From: Brachybacterium huguangmaarense
GTDB lineage: Bacteria > Actinomycetota > Actinomycetes > Actinomycetales > Dermabacteraceae
DNA length: 64,000 nucleotides
Assembly (NCBI RefSeq): GCF_025725725.1
Contig: NZ_CP107020.1
Coordinates: 1,860,001 to 1,924,000 of the forward strand
Reading direction: 5' to 3'
The notes under the pieces are model-generated. The model was not told the DNA's origin. It did no database searches and saw nothing but the letters and a program-made list of their open reading frames with translations. Both the position numbers and the translations under genes were made by a program. This document shows, piece by piece, positions 1-8,758 of this stretch (positions are counted from its first letter, which is position 1; each line of letters starts with the position of its first letter).

Positions 1-34
1 CGGGGATGGTGGTGGTGGGAGAGGCAGAGGTCAT
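1..34 (-). CDS. sdhD: Succinate dehydrogenase membrane anchor subunit (SdhD), 5' end only
   Basis: Only the first eleven codons lie in the window. An ATG at 34 on the minus strand opens a frame reading MTSASPTTTIP that runs off the left edge. It starts 2 nt after the sdhC stop codon, so the pair is co-transcribed and probably translationally coupled. The identity rests on position: in actinobacteria sdhC is followed by sdhD, sdhA and sdhB. The fragment carries no diagnostic motif, so the assignment is inferred from context. Confidence 0.55.
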   Translation of the reverse strand, partial: MTSASPTTTIP

Positions 35-36
35 GA

Positions 37-414
37 TCAGGCTCCGAACATGTGCATGAGCTGACGCGGGACGAATCCGAGCATGAGAAGGACCCACACG
101 ACGACGACGACCCAGAACAGCATGCGCTGGCGCCGCGGGCCCTGGGACCAGAAGTCGACCAGGATGATCCGCAGCCCGTTGAGGGCGTGGAAGCAGATGG
201 CGCCGACCAGCCCGATCTCGCCGAAGCCGAACACGAGCGTCTTGTAGTGGCCGATGACCTCGTTGTACGCGGCGGGGGAGACCCGCACGAGGGCCGTGTC
301 CAGGACGTGCACGAGCAGGAACAGGAAGATGAGCATTCCCGAGATGCGATGCGCGACCCAGGACCACATGCCCTCGCGCCCGCGATAGAGCGTGCCGGAC
401 TGGGCAGATGCCAC
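37..414 (-). CDS. sdhC: Succinate dehydrogenase cytochrome b556 subunit (SdhC)
   Basis: Small integral membrane subunit of complex II that helps bind haem b and anchors the flavoprotein and iron-sulfur subunits, passing electrons from succinate to quinone. The 125-residue protein has three hydrophobic helices (about 25-45, 60-85 and 97-115). It carries the SdhC pattern of W-x-x-HR-x-SG near residue 20 (VAHRISGML) and a haem-ligand type His in helix 2 (CFHALNGLR). The start is GTG at 414, preceded by a GGAGG-like sequence 5 nt upstream. sdhD follows after 2 nt. It is divergent from manC across 198 bp. Confidence 0.93.
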   Translation of the reverse strand: MASAQSGTLYRGREGMWSWVAHRISGMLIFLFLLVHVLDTALVRVSPAAYNEVIGHYKTLVFGFGEIGLVGAICFHALNGLRIILVDFWSQGPRRQRMLFWVVVVVWVLLMLGFVPRQLMHMFGA

Positions 415-612
415 GTGAGCCTCCAGAGGGGACGTGAAGGATGATGGACGGACGTCGGCTGCACCGCGCGGCGGTCCGGGCGATCGCTGGTGATCGCGGG
501 GGCGTCGCAGCGGCGACGCGGGCGAAGCGCGGCGGGGCGGGCCGACCTCGGATGGGGCTCTGCCACCCTAGCATCGGAAAGTGCCGGTGACCGGTGAGGC
601 TACCCTTCCCCC
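415..612. promoter_or_regulatory. Divergent intergenic region between sdhC and manC
   Basis: This 198-bp stretch must carry promoters in both directions. On the plus strand TACCCT (601-606) lies 6 nt before the manC ATG, which would give a leaderless transcript, and TAGCAT (569-574) is a second candidate -10 box. No convincing TTGACA-like -35 element matches either. No hairpin or repeat stands out. Confidence 0.35.
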
Positions 613-1770
613 ATGGTGTCCGCGTCGCCCTCCGTCCCGTCCTCCGCGCCGCCCGCGTCGCCGTTCGTCCCCGTGGTCCCGGCCGGGGGCGCGGGCACCC
701 GGCTGTGGCCGCTGTCACGACGATCCCACCCCAAGTTCCTCCTGGACCTGACCGGCAGCGGGCGCTCGCTGCTGCAGCAGACGCTGGACCGCCTCGCGCC
801 GCTCGGCGACCGCGCACCGCTCGTCGTGACCGGGAGGGCGCACGAGGCGGAGGTCCGCGAGCAGGCGGGCGCCGGCGTGCGCGTGCTCGCCGAGCCCTCG
901 CCGCGCAACTCGATGCCCGCGATCGCGCTCGCCGCGGCCGTCGCGGCCGCCGACGACGAGGACGCCGTCATCGGCTCCTTCGCGGCCGACCATCTGATCG
1001 CGGACGAGGCGGCCTTCGCCCGCGCCGTGGCGAGCGCCCGGGCGGCGGCCGAGCGCGGCTACCTCGTGACCATCGGGATCGAGCCGACGCATCCGGCCAC
1101 GGGCTTCGGCTACATCGAGGAGGGCGCCACGCCGTCGTCGCTCGCCGGGACGGGCGCCGTGGGCGTCGAGCGGTTCGTCGAGAAGCCGGACCGGGACCGG
1201 GCCGAGGAGTTCGTGCGCTCGGGCCGCTTCCGGTGGAACGCCGGCATGTTCGTCGTGCGCGCCCGCGTGCTGCTCGAGGCGCTCGACGCCCAGATCCCTC
1301 CGCTCGCGGCGGGAGCGCGCCGGATCGCCGCGGCGCTCGGCACCGCGGAGGAGGCCGAGGTGCGCGAACGGGTCTGGCCGACCCTCACCGCGATCGCGAT
1401 CGACCACGCCCTCGCCGAGCCCCTGAGCGTCGCCGGGCGGGTCGCGATGGTGCCCGCCGCGTTCGGCTGGGACGACGTGGGCGACTTCGCGGCGCTCGCC
1501 CGCCAGCTGCGCGAGCGGCGGGAGGGCGCGGACGGCGTGCACGCCGAGGGCTCGGACGTCGTGGTCGTCGGCGGCGCTGAGACGATCGCGATCGACGCGC
1601 AGGCCACGGTGTACGGTTCCCCCACTCGGCCGGTCGCCCTGGTGGGCGTCGAGGGCATCAGCGTCGTCGACACCCCGGACGTCCTCCTCGTGCTCGCCGA
1701 CGAGCGGGCGCAGGACCTCTCGCGCCTGGGCTCGCTGCTCGACGCGGAGGGCCTGGACGCGCTCCGCTGA
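613..1770 (+). CDS. manC: Mannose-1-phosphate guanylyltransferase
   Basis: Makes GDP-mannose from mannose 1-phosphate and GTP for glycolipid, glycoprotein or polysaccharide mannosylation in the cytoplasm. The 385-residue protein shows the nucleotidyltransferase signature PAGGAGTRLWPLSR at about residues 22-35, followed by HPKF, and the FVEKPD sugar-phosphate motif near residue 192. It has the length of a single-domain enzyme and lacks the C-terminal cupin-type isomerase domain of bifunctional ManC/AlgA. The N-terminal 17 residues are Pro/Ser/Ala-rich, so a later start is possible. However, ATG at 613 sits 6 nt after a TACCCT -10 candidate, fitting a leaderless start. A phosphomannomutase-family gene lies at 13976-15718. 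Confidence 0.92.
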   Translation: MVSASPSVPSSAPPASPFVPVVPAGGAGTRLWPLSRRSHPKFLLDLTGSGRSLLQQTLDRLAPLGDRAPLVVTGRAHEAEVREQAGAGVRVLAEPSPRNSMPAIALAAAVAAADDEDAVIGSFAADHLIADEAAFARAVASARAAAERGYLVTIGIEPTHPATGFGYIEEGATPSSLAGTGAVGVERFVEKPDRDRAEEFVRSGRFRWNAGMFVVRARVLLEALDAQIPPLAAGARRIAAALGTAEEAEVRERVWPTLTAIAIDHALAEPLSVAGRVAMVPAAFGWDDVGDFAALARQLRERREGADGVHAEGSDVVVVGGAETIAIDAQATVYGSPTRPVALVGVEGISVVDTPDVLLVLADERAQDLSRLGSLLDAEGLDALR

Positions 1771-1828
1771 CGCGGCGGTGGCACGAGGCGGGCCGCAGCC
1801 GTCACGCAGCAGGCAAGGAGCGCCAGAC

Positions 1829-3058
1829 ATGACCCTCACGTCCATCGACCAGGACGTGCTCGGCGAGCACGGTCTCATCCGGCGCGTCATCGGGGCCCGC
1901 ACCGATCAGCTGCGTGAGATCCGCCGCCACCTCCACCGCCACCCCGAGCTCAGTCATGCCGAGCACGCGACGACCGACTTCGTCGTCGCCCAGCTCGAGG
2001 CCCTCGGGCTGCACCCGGTGCGGATGCCCCGCACGGGCGCCTACTGCGACATCCCCGGCACCGACCCCGCGCTCGCCCCGGTGGGCCTGCGCGCCGACAT
2101 GGACGCTCTCGGCATCCCCGAGCTGACCGACCTCCCCTTCCGCTCGGGCGTCGAGGGCGTCTCGCACGCGTGCGGGCACGACGTCCACATGAGCGCCGTG
2201 CTCGGCGCCGCGATGGCGCTCGTGGCCGTCGCGGACGCGGGCGCGCTGCCCCGCACCGTGCGGCTGATCTTCCAGCCCTCGGAGGAGCGTCACCCGTGCG
2301 GGGCGCTCGAGATGATCTCCGAGGGCGTCGTCGACGGCCTCGACTCGATCTTCGCGCTGCACTGCGACCCCGGCGTCGACGTCGGGCACGTGGGCCTGAA
2401 GCCCGGGCCCATCACGTCGGCCACCGACCCGGTGCGGATCGAGCTCGCGGGGGCCGGCGGCCACACCTCGCGCCCCCACCTGACCCAGGACCTCGTCTAC
2501 GCGATGGGCCAGATCATCACCCAGCTGCCGGCCGCCCTGACCCGCCGGATGGACCCCCGCAGCGGCGTCAACCTCACGTGGGGCAGCGTGCACGCGGGGA
2601 GCGCCTTCAACGCGATCCCCTCCGCCGGGATCCTCGAGGGCACCCTGCGCTGCCTCGACCACGACGCCTGGGACCAGGCGGAGGCCCTGCTCGAGGAGAC
2701 CCTCGCCGACATAGCCCATGCGTGGGGCGTCGAGGCCGCCGTGCAGCACGACCGCGGCGTGCCGCCGGTGTCCAACGATCCCGTGAGCGTGCGCCTGCTC
2801 GAGGACGCGGTCACGAGCGCGTACGGGCGCGAGCAGGTCGACAGCGCCCGGCAGTCCCTGGGCGGCGAGGACTTCGCGTGGTACCTCGAGCAGGTCCCGG
2901 GGGCGCTCGCACGCTTGGGCACGCGCACGCCGGGCGGCCGCACCTACGACCTCCACATGGGGGACTTCATGGTCGACGAGAGAGCCATCGCGATCGGCGC
3001 GACGCTGCTCGCGACCGTGTGCCTGCACCGCGATCTGGGCGCCGAGCGGGGCGTCTGA
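1829..3058 (+). CDS. M20-family amidohydrolase / aminoacylase
   Basis: Predicted metal-dependent hydrolase that cleaves an N-acyl or carbamoyl amide bond, as in hippurate hydrolases, IAA-amino acid hydrolases and N-acetyl-diaminopimelate deacetylases. The 409-residue protein has the metal-site motifs of peptidase family M20D: GLRADMDAL, ACGHDVHMS, PSEERH and LGGEDFAWY. The ATG at 1829 follows an AAGGAG ribosome-binding site by 8 nt, so the 17-codon upstream extension in the same frame is not used. It lies between manC and the nucleoside transporter genes and shares no operon-like overlap with either. The exact substrate cannot be told from the sequence. Confidence 0.88.
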   Translation: MTLTSIDQDVLGEHGLIRRVIGARTDQLREIRRHLHRHPELSHAEHATTDFVVAQLEALGLHPVRMPRTGAYCDIPGTDPALAPVGLRADMDALGIPELTDLPFRSGVEGVSHACGHDVHMSAVLGAAMALVAVADAGALPRTVRLIFQPSEERHPCGALEMISEGVVDGLDSIFALHCDPGVDVGHVGLKPGPITSATDPVRIELAGAGGHTSRPHLTQDLVYAMGQIITQLPAALTRRMDPRSGVNLTWGSVHAGSAFNAIPSAGILEGTLRCLDHDAWDQAEALLEETLADIAHAWGVEAAVQHDRGVPPVSNDPVSVRLLEDAVTSAYGREQVDSARQSLGGEDFAWYLEQVPGALARLGTRTPGGRTYDLHMGDFMVDERAIAIGATLLATVCLHRDLGAERGV

Positions 3059-3237
3059 GCCCCCGCGGGCCCCGCTGCGGTCTCGGACTCATAACAGTTC
3101 GGCCGCGGGGTGAGGGAACGCGTCTCGCGGGCCGAGCCGCGGGCATAGGGTCTCGAGCTAGATCCCTGATCCCGGTCCGGTCGCCCCAACGGCGGGGCGA
3201 GCACCGATCACCCTGGCACGCATCCCCTGGAGGACCC
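3059..3237 (+). promoter_or_regulatory. Probable promoter and leader region of the nucleoside transporter operon
   Basis: This 179-bp gap precedes the lipoprotein gene. TAGGGT and TAGATC sequences near 3145-3170 are possible -10 boxes, and GGAGGAC near 3229-3235 is a good ribosome-binding site for the GTG start. No clear -35 element and no riboswitch fold were recognised. Confidence 0.3.
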
Positions 3238-4341
3238 GTGAAGCAATTCCCCCGCGCCGCAGCTCTCGCCGGAGTCGGCGCCCTCGCCCTGGCCGCGTGC
3301 GGCTCGGCCCCGGACACGACCGGCGGCAGCGATGCCGGCGGCAGCGCCTCCTCCGACTTCAAGGCCTGCATGGTCTCGGACTCCGGCGGCTTCGAGGACA
3401 AGTCCTTCAACGAGTCCGGCTCGGACGGCCTCGAGGCCGCCAAGAAGGACCTCAAGATCCAGACCCAGAAGGCGGAGTCGACGTCGAACTCGGACTTCGT
3501 GCCGAACATCGACAACCTCGTCTCGTCCAACTGCAACCTCGTCTTCACGGTCGGCTTCCTGCTGGCCAACGCGACCGCGACCGAGGCCAAGGCCAACCCC
3601 GACGTCGAGTTCGCGATCATCGACTCGACCGCGCAGGACGACCAGGGCAACACCGTCGAGCTCGACAACGTCAAGCCCGTCTCCTTCGACACCGCCCAGG
3701 CCGCCTACCTCGCCGGCTACGTCGCGGCCGGCTCCTCGAAGACCGGCAAGGTCGCCACCTACGGCGGCATCAAGATCCCGACCGTCACGATCTTCATGGA
3801 CGGCTTCGCCGACGGCGTCGCGAAGTACAACGAGGTGCACAAGGCGAACGTCCAGCTCATCGGCTGGAACAAGGACACCCAGGACGGCTCCTTCACGGGC
3901 GACTTCGAGGACCAGACCAAGGGCAAGACCACCTCGGACGGCTTCTACGACCAGGGCGCGGACATCGTGATGCCGGTCGCGGGCCCCGTGGGCGCGGGCA
4001 CCATCGCGAGCGCCAAGGAGCACGAGGGCGCCATGGTCGTGTGGGTCGACTCCGACGGCTACGAGTCGATCAAGGACGCCGACGCCCAGCCGCTCATCCT
4101 GACCTCGGTCATGAAGGGCATCGCGGCGGCCGTCGAGGACGTCACGAAGTCCGCCTCCGAGGACTCGTTCGACAACACCCCGTACGTGGGCACGCTCGAG
4201 AACGGCGGCGTCGACATCGCGCCGTACCACGACCTGTCCTCGCAGGTCCCGCAGGACGTGCAGGACGAGGTCACGCAGCTCAAGCAGGACATCATCGACG
4301 GCAAGATCACCGTCGAGTCCGCCGCCTCGCCGCAGTCCTGA
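3238..4341 (+). CDS. BMP-family nucleoside-binding lipoprotein
   Basis: Extracytoplasmic substrate-binding lipoprotein of an ABC importer of the BMP/PnrA family, whose characterised members bind purine and pyrimidine nucleosides. The 367-residue protein begins with a lipoprotein signal peptide (KR-poor n-region, alanine-rich core, lipobox ALAAC with Cys21 as the lipidated residue). A Gly/Ser/Asp linker and a type I periplasmic-binding fold follow, including the family-typical GGFEDKSFNESGSDG-like segment at about residues 46-61. The start is GTG at 3238 after GGAGGAC. The ATPase and two permeases follow, and the deaminase and phosphorylase genes downstream support nucleosides as the ligand. 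Confidence 0.92.
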   Translation: MKQFPRAAALAGVGALALAACGSAPDTTGGSDAGGSASSDFKACMVSDSGGFEDKSFNESGSDGLEAAKKDLKIQTQKAESTSNSDFVPNIDNLVSSNCNLVFTVGFLLANATATEAKANPDVEFAIIDSTAQDDQGNTVELDNVKPVSFDTAQAAYLAGYVAAGSSKTGKVATYGGIKIPTVTIFMDGFADGVAKYNEVHKANVQLIGWNKDTQDGSFTGDFEDQTKGKTTSDGFYDQGADIVMPVAGPVGAGTIASAKEHEGAMVVWVDSDGYESIKDADAQPLILTSVMKGIAAAVEDVTKSASEDSFDNTPYVGTLENGGVDIAPYHDLSSQVPQDVQDEVTQLKQDIIDGKITVESAASPQS

Positions 4342-4370
4342 CCGCGGCGGGCTCCGGCCCGCCCGCGGCG

Positions 4371-4402
4371 CGCGGCCCCTGGGACAGCTCCCGGGGGCCG
4401 CG
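4371..4402 (+). terminator. Intercistronic hairpin between the lipoprotein and ATPase genes
   Basis: A 14-bp stem (4371-4384 with 4389-4402, one G-U pair) closes a 4-nt loop. A smaller 7-bp stem with a TCCG loop lies just upstream (about 4346-4363). Neither is followed by a T-run. The likely role is partial termination or 3'-end protection, so that the binding protein is made in excess over the transporter, as is common for ABC import operons. The role is inferred; the base pairing is visible. Confidence 0.45.
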
Positions 4403-4454
4403 GCGCGACGTCCCCCGGTCCGGCGACGGGCCTCACCCACGGAAGCGAATCGAC

Positions 4455-6026
4455 GTGAAGCTCGAACTCAGAGGGATCCGCAAGGTCTTCGGCACCTTCG
4501 TCGCCAACGACGACATCGACCTGGTGGTCGAGCCCGGCGAGATCCACTGTCTCCTCGGAGAGAACGGCGCCGGCAAGTCCACGCTCATGAACGTGCTGTA
4601 CGGGCTCTACCAGCCCGACGGCGGCGAGATCCTGCTCGACGGCAGCCCGGTGCGCTTCGCCGGACCGGGCGACGCGATGGCCGCCGGGATCGGCATGGTC
4701 CACCAGCACTTCATGCTCGTGCCCGTCTTCACGGTCGCCGAGAACGTCGTGCTCGGCCACGAGCCCACCCACGGCGGCCTGCTCGACCTCGCGAGCGCCC
4801 GTCGCACGGTGCGCGAGATCTCCGAGCGCTTCGGCTTCGAGCTGGACCCCGACGCCGTCGTCGAGGACCTGCCCGTCGGCGCGCAGCAGCGGGTCGAGAT
4901 CATCAAGGCGCTGTCCCGCCAGGCCGAGGTGCTCGTGCTCGACGAGCCCACCGCCGTGCTCACCCCGCACGAGACCGACGAGCTGATGGGCATCATGCGC
5001 CAGCTGCAGGCCGAGGGCACCTCGATCGTCTTCATCACCCACAAGCTGCGCGAGGTCAAGGCCGTGGCCGACCGCATCACCGTCATCCGCCGCGGCCGCA
5101 TCGTCGGCACCGCCGATCCCTCGGCCGACCAGACCGAGCTCGCCTCCCTCATGGTGGGCCGCCAGGTCGCGCTCGATCTCGAGAAGGAGCCCGCGCAGGC
5201 CGGGGACGTCGCGCTCGAGGTGCGCGACCTGTCGGTCGCCGACGCCGCGGGCGTGCAGGTGCTCGACGGCGTCTCCTTCGACGTGCGCCGCGGCGAGATC
5301 CTCGGGATCGCGGGCGTCCAGGGCAACGGCCAGACCGAGCTGTCCGAGGCGCTCCTGGGCCTCCAGCACGACGTGCGCGGCTCGATCCGGCTCGACGGCG
5401 CCGAGCTCGTGGGGCGCGGGACCAAGCAGATCCTCGACGCCGGGGTCGGCTTCGTCCCCGAGGACCGCACCCACGACGGGCTCGTCGACGACTTCTCCGT
5501 GGCCGAGAACCTCGTGCTCGACCAGCACGACCGGGCGCCATACGGATCGGGGCTCGCGCTGCGCCCGCGGGCGATCGCCGAGAACGCGGCGCGCCAGGTC
5601 GAGGAGTTCGACGTGCGCCTGTCCTCCGTCGAGCAGCCCGTCGGGGCGCTCTCGGGCGGCAACCAGCAGAAGGTCGTCATGGCCCGCGCGCTGGGTCGCG
5701 ACCTGTCGCTGTTCATCGCCTCCCAGCCCACCCGCGGCGTCGACGTCGGCTCGATCGAGTTCCTGCACCGTCGCATCGTCGCCGAGCGCGACAAGGGCAC
5801 CCCCGTCGTGATCGTCTCGACCGAGCTCGACGAGGTCTCCCAGCTCTCCGACCGGATCGCGGTCATGTACCGCGGGCGGATCCTCGGCATCGTGCCCGGC
5901 GACGAGGACCGCGACGTGCTGGGCCTGATGATGGCGGGCTACACCGCCGAGGCCGCCCGGGAGGCCGTCGCCGCGGGCGCCCGCACCACCGACACCCAGC
6001 TCGCCGACGAAGGAGAGATCGCATGA
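4455..6026 (+). CDS. ABC transporter ATP-binding protein, nucleoside importer (two nucleotide-binding domains)
   Basis: Energises uptake of the ligand captured by the BMP lipoprotein. The 523-residue protein is of the RbsA/NupA type with two ATPase domains in tandem. Domain 1 has Walker A GENGAGKST (about residue 36), Walker B VLVLDEPTAVL and H-loop ITHK. Domain 2 has the degenerate Walker A GVQGNGQTEL, signature LSGGNQQK and an altered Walker B ending in SQPTRGVDVG. The degenerate second site is normal in this family. GTG at 4455 is taken as the start because the KLELRGIRKVFG strand follows directly. The stop overlaps the next start by 4 bp. Confidence 0.93.
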   Translation: MKLELRGIRKVFGTFVANDDIDLVVEPGEIHCLLGENGAGKSTLMNVLYGLYQPDGGEILLDGSPVRFAGPGDAMAAGIGMVHQHFMLVPVFTVAENVVLGHEPTHGGLLDLASARRTVREISERFGFELDPDAVVEDLPVGAQQRVEIIKALSRQAEVLVLDEPTAVLTPHETDELMGIMRQLQAEGTSIVFITHKLREVKAVADRITVIRRGRIVGTADPSADQTELASLMVGRQVALDLEKEPAQAGDVALEVRDLSVADAAGVQVLDGVSFDVRRGEILGIAGVQGNGQTELSEALLGLQHDVRGSIRLDGAELVGRGTKQILDAGVGFVPEDRTHDGLVDDFSVAENLVLDQHDRAPYGSGLALRPRAIAENAARQVEEFDVRLSSVEQPVGALSGGNQQKVVMARALGRDLSLFIASQPTRGVDVGSIEFLHRRIVAERDKGTPVVIVSTELDEVSQLSDRIAVMYRGRILGIVPGDEDRDVLGLMMAGYTAEAAREAVAAGARTTDTQLADEGEIA

Positions 6027-7354
6027 GCGCGACGCCGGCATCCACCCCGGAGACGGCCGACCCCGCGGTCCCGAGCCTGACCGGCCAGGGGAGCCCGAGC
6101 GGGACCCCGCGCAGCGCGGACCGTCCCGGGCTGCTGCAGCAGATCATCCGGGGCGACGTGCTCGTCGTCGTGCTCGCGTTCGTCTTCGCCGTCATCATCG
6201 GCTCGGTGCTCATCGTCATCGCCGACGAGGACGTCCGCGCCGCCGCCGTGTACTTCTTCGCGCGGCCGGGGGACACCCTCGCCGCCGCGTGGGGCGCGAT
6301 CCGCGACGCCTACGCCGCCATGTTCCGCGGCGCGATCTTCGACTACCAGGCCCGCACGCCCGCCCGTGCGTTCAAGCCGATCACCGAGACCCTCACGGTC
6401 GCGACCCCGCTCATCATCGCCGCGTGCGGCATGGCCGTGGGCTTCCGCGCGGGCCTGTTCAACATCGGCGGGACGGGCCAGCTGATCGTCGGCGCGATGG
6501 GCGCCGGCTACGTCGGCTTCGCGATCGACCTGCCGCCCGTCGTGCACCTCGTGGCGGCGCTCGTCGCGGGCATCGTCGCGGGCGGGATCTGGGGCGGCAT
6601 CGCCGGCTTCCTCAAGGCGCGCTTCGGGGCCAACGAGGTCATCTCGACGATCATGCTCAACTGGATCGCCACCTACGGGATCATGTACGCCCTGAAGACC
6701 AAGGCGTTCACGGGCGCCAACCAGGCCCAGCCCACCTCGCCGGCCGTCGCCGACGACGCCGCGCTCCCGCTCCTGCTGGGCCCGCAGTTCCGCCTGCACC
6801 TGGGCCTCGTCCTCGCGATCGCCTCGATCGTGTTCCTGTGGTGGCTCATGAGCCGCTCCTCGCTCGGCTTCAAGTTCCGCGCCGTGGGCTCCAACCCCCG
6901 CGCCGCGGAGGTGGCCGGCATCGACGTGGGCCGCAGCGCGCTCGGCGTCATGCTCATCGCCGGCGCCCTCGTCGGCCTCGCCGGCGCGGTCCACGTGCTC
7001 GGCACCGAGCACCGCCTGACCGGCGGCATCGCGGGCTCCGTCGGCTTCGACGCGATCACGGTCGCGCTCCTGGGGCGCTCCGGTCCGATCGGGATCCTGC
7101 TGGCCGGCATCCTGTTCGCGGCGCTCGGCACCGGCGGCCGTTTCATGGAGACCACCCAGGGCGTGCCGCTCGACCTGGTCCAGGTGATCCAGGCGCTCGT
7201 CGTGCTGTTCATCGCGGCCCCGCCGCTCGTGCGGGCCCTCGTGGGCCTGCGCCGCGTGGACCGGCCCGGCGCCCCGCGCCGCCGTGGACGCCGCCGCTCG
7301 CAGTCCCCGTCGCCGACCTCCGGCCCGGCCGCCACCGAGGGAGAGAACGCATGA
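6023..7354 (+). CDS. ABC transporter permease, nucleoside importer (subunit 1)
   Basis: Integral membrane subunit of the BMP-dependent importer, BPD_transp_2/RbsC-like family. The 443-residue protein has a polar N-terminus of about 45 residues, then about nine to ten hydrophobic segments. It includes the family motifs NIGGTGQL (about 148-155), FGANEVISTIMLNW (about 198-211) and a GSNPRAAEVAGI loop that contacts the ATPase. The C-terminal 40 residues are Arg/Pro-rich and cytoplasmic. Its ATG overlaps the ATPase stop codon and its own stop overlaps the next gene by 4 bp, so the three genes are coupled. Confidence 0.92.
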   Translation: MSATPASTPETADPAVPSLTGQGSPSGTPRSADRPGLLQQIIRGDVLVVVLAFVFAVIIGSVLIVIADEDVRAAAVYFFARPGDTLAAAWGAIRDAYAAMFRGAIFDYQARTPARAFKPITETLTVATPLIIAACGMAVGFRAGLFNIGGTGQLIVGAMGAGYVGFAIDLPPVVHLVAALVAGIVAGGIWGGIAGFLKARFGANEVISTIMLNWIATYGIMYALKTKAFTGANQAQPTSPAVADDAALPLLLGPQFRLHLGLVLAIASIVFLWWLMSRSSLGFKFRAVGSNPRAAEVAGIDVGRSALGVMLIAGALVGLAGAVHVLGTEHRLTGGIAGSVGFDAITVALLGRSGPIGILLAGILFAALGTGGRFMETTQGVPLDLVQVIQALVVLFIAAPPLVRALVGLRRVDRPGAPRRRGRRRSQSPSPTSGPAATEGENA

Positions 7355-8694
7355 GCACCACCGTCACGCCCCAGCCCCCCGTGGCCGACGACCAGGTCAT
7401 CGAGCGCACCGTGCTGGCCGAGCGCCCGCGCTCGTGGTGGCAACTGCCGACCGCCCTGACGGTCCTCGCGCTCGCGGCGTTCGTCCTGTTCGGCCTGCGG
7501 GTGCCCTCGGGCGCGCACACCACCTTCCAGATCGCACGCGAGGGCAACCTCAACCCGGGCGGCGTCATCCCCGAGACGGTCGACGTGCCGAGCGCCGCCA
7601 CCGCGATCGTGCTCGCCGTGCTGTGCCTCGCGATCGCCACCTTCTTCTGGTGGGCGAGCGCCACGATCCGCGGGCTCGACCGCCGCGTGCGCGTCACGCT
7701 GCTCGTCGTGTTCGGCGTGCTGTGGGTGCTCTCGTTCCTCACCTGGGTCAACGCCGGCATCTCCCAGGCCGTCGACCTCGGCTCGATCCTCCAGGCGACG
7801 CTCGCCCTGGCCGTCCCGCTCACCTTCGGCGCCCTGTCCGGGGTGCTCTCCGAGCGTGCCGGCTTGGTCAACATCGCCATCGAGGGCCAGCTCCTGTTCG
7901 GCGCCTTCGGCGCCGCGCTCGTCTCCTCCCTCGTGGGCGGCGCGGCGGGTCCGTGGGCCGGCCTCGTGGCGGCGCCGATCATGGCGCTCGTCATCGGCGC
8001 GCTGCTGGCCCTCTTCGCGGTCGGCTACCACGTCCAGCAGATCATCGTGGGCGTCGTGCTCAACGTCTTCGCGGTCGGCCTGACGAGCTTCTTCTTCGGC
8101 TCGGTCATGCAGTCCGACCCGGCCCGCTTCAACGCCCCCAGCCGCCTGCCCTCGTGGCGCATCCCGGTGCTCGCCGACATCCCTCTCGTCGGCCGGGTCC
8201 TGTTCGACCAGAACATCCTCGTGTACCTCATGTGGGTGATCGTCGCTCTGCTGACCGTGGCCCTGTTCCGCACCCGCTGGGGCCTGCGGGTGCGCGCCGT
8301 CGGCGAGCATCCGCGCGCCGCCGACACCGTCGGCATCGACGTGGCCCGCACCCGCTGGACCAACGTCCTGATGGGGTCGGCCGTCGCGGGCCTGGGCGGC
8401 GCGACCCTCACCATCGGCACCAACGTGGCCTTCGGCGAGAACATGTCCGCCGGCAAGGGCTACATCGCCCTGGCCGCCATGATCCTCGGGCGCTACCATC
8501 CCGTCGGCGCCCTCCTGGCCGCCCTCATGTTCGCCTTCGCCGACGCCCTCCAGCTCCGGCTCAGCGGCGGCGGCCGGCTCCCGAGCGAGTTCCTGCTGAT
8601 GCTCCCGTACATCGTGACCCTGTTCGCGGTCGCCGGCGTCGTGGGCCGCGTGCGCGTCCCCGCCGCCGACGGCGAGCCCTACGTCAAGGAGTGA
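7351..8694 (+). CDS. ABC transporter permease, nucleoside importer (subunit 2)
   Basis: Second transmembrane subunit of the same importer, pairing with the preceding permease as a heterodimer. The 447-residue protein has an N-terminal helix (about 30-50), a polar loop, then eight or more helices. It carries NIAIEGQLLFGAF (about 171-183), a QQIIVGVVLNVFAVG segment and the loop GEHPRAADTVGID, equivalent to the motif in its partner. ATG at 7351 overlaps the upstream stop codon and follows GAGGGAGAG. It is separated by 64 bp from cytidine deaminase on the same strand. Confidence 0.92.
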   Translation: MSTTVTPQPPVADDQVIERTVLAERPRSWWQLPTALTVLALAAFVLFGLRVPSGAHTTFQIAREGNLNPGGVIPETVDVPSAATAIVLAVLCLAIATFFWWASATIRGLDRRVRVTLLVVFGVLWVLSFLTWVNAGISQAVDLGSILQATLALAVPLTFGALSGVLSERAGLVNIAIEGQLLFGAFGAALVSSLVGGAAGPWAGLVAAPIMALVIGALLALFAVGYHVQQIIVGVVLNVFAVGLTSFFFGSVMQSDPARFNAPSRLPSWRIPVLADIPLVGRVLFDQNILVYLMWVIVALLTVALFRTRWGLRVRAVGEHPRAADTVGIDVARTRWTNVLMGSAVAGLGGATLTIGTNVAFGENMSAGKGYIALAAMILGRYHPVGALLAALMFAFADALQLRLSGGGRLPSEFLLMLPYIVTLFAVAGVVGRVRVPAADGEPYVKE

Positions 8695-8758
8695 CCGCGG
8701 GCCCTGACCCCCTGCCGTGCGCGGCGCCCGAGCCGCCCGACCGTCGAAGGAGACGAGC

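Noticed and set aside
1778-1828. Longer N-terminus for the M20 amidohydrolase
   Set aside because: The extra 17 residues do not resemble the family, and AAGGAG is correctly spaced for the ATG at 1829.
3059-3237. Purine riboswitch before the nucleoside transporter
   Set aside because: No conserved purine-aptamer core or pairing pattern could be found. Only weak promoter-like sequences are visible.
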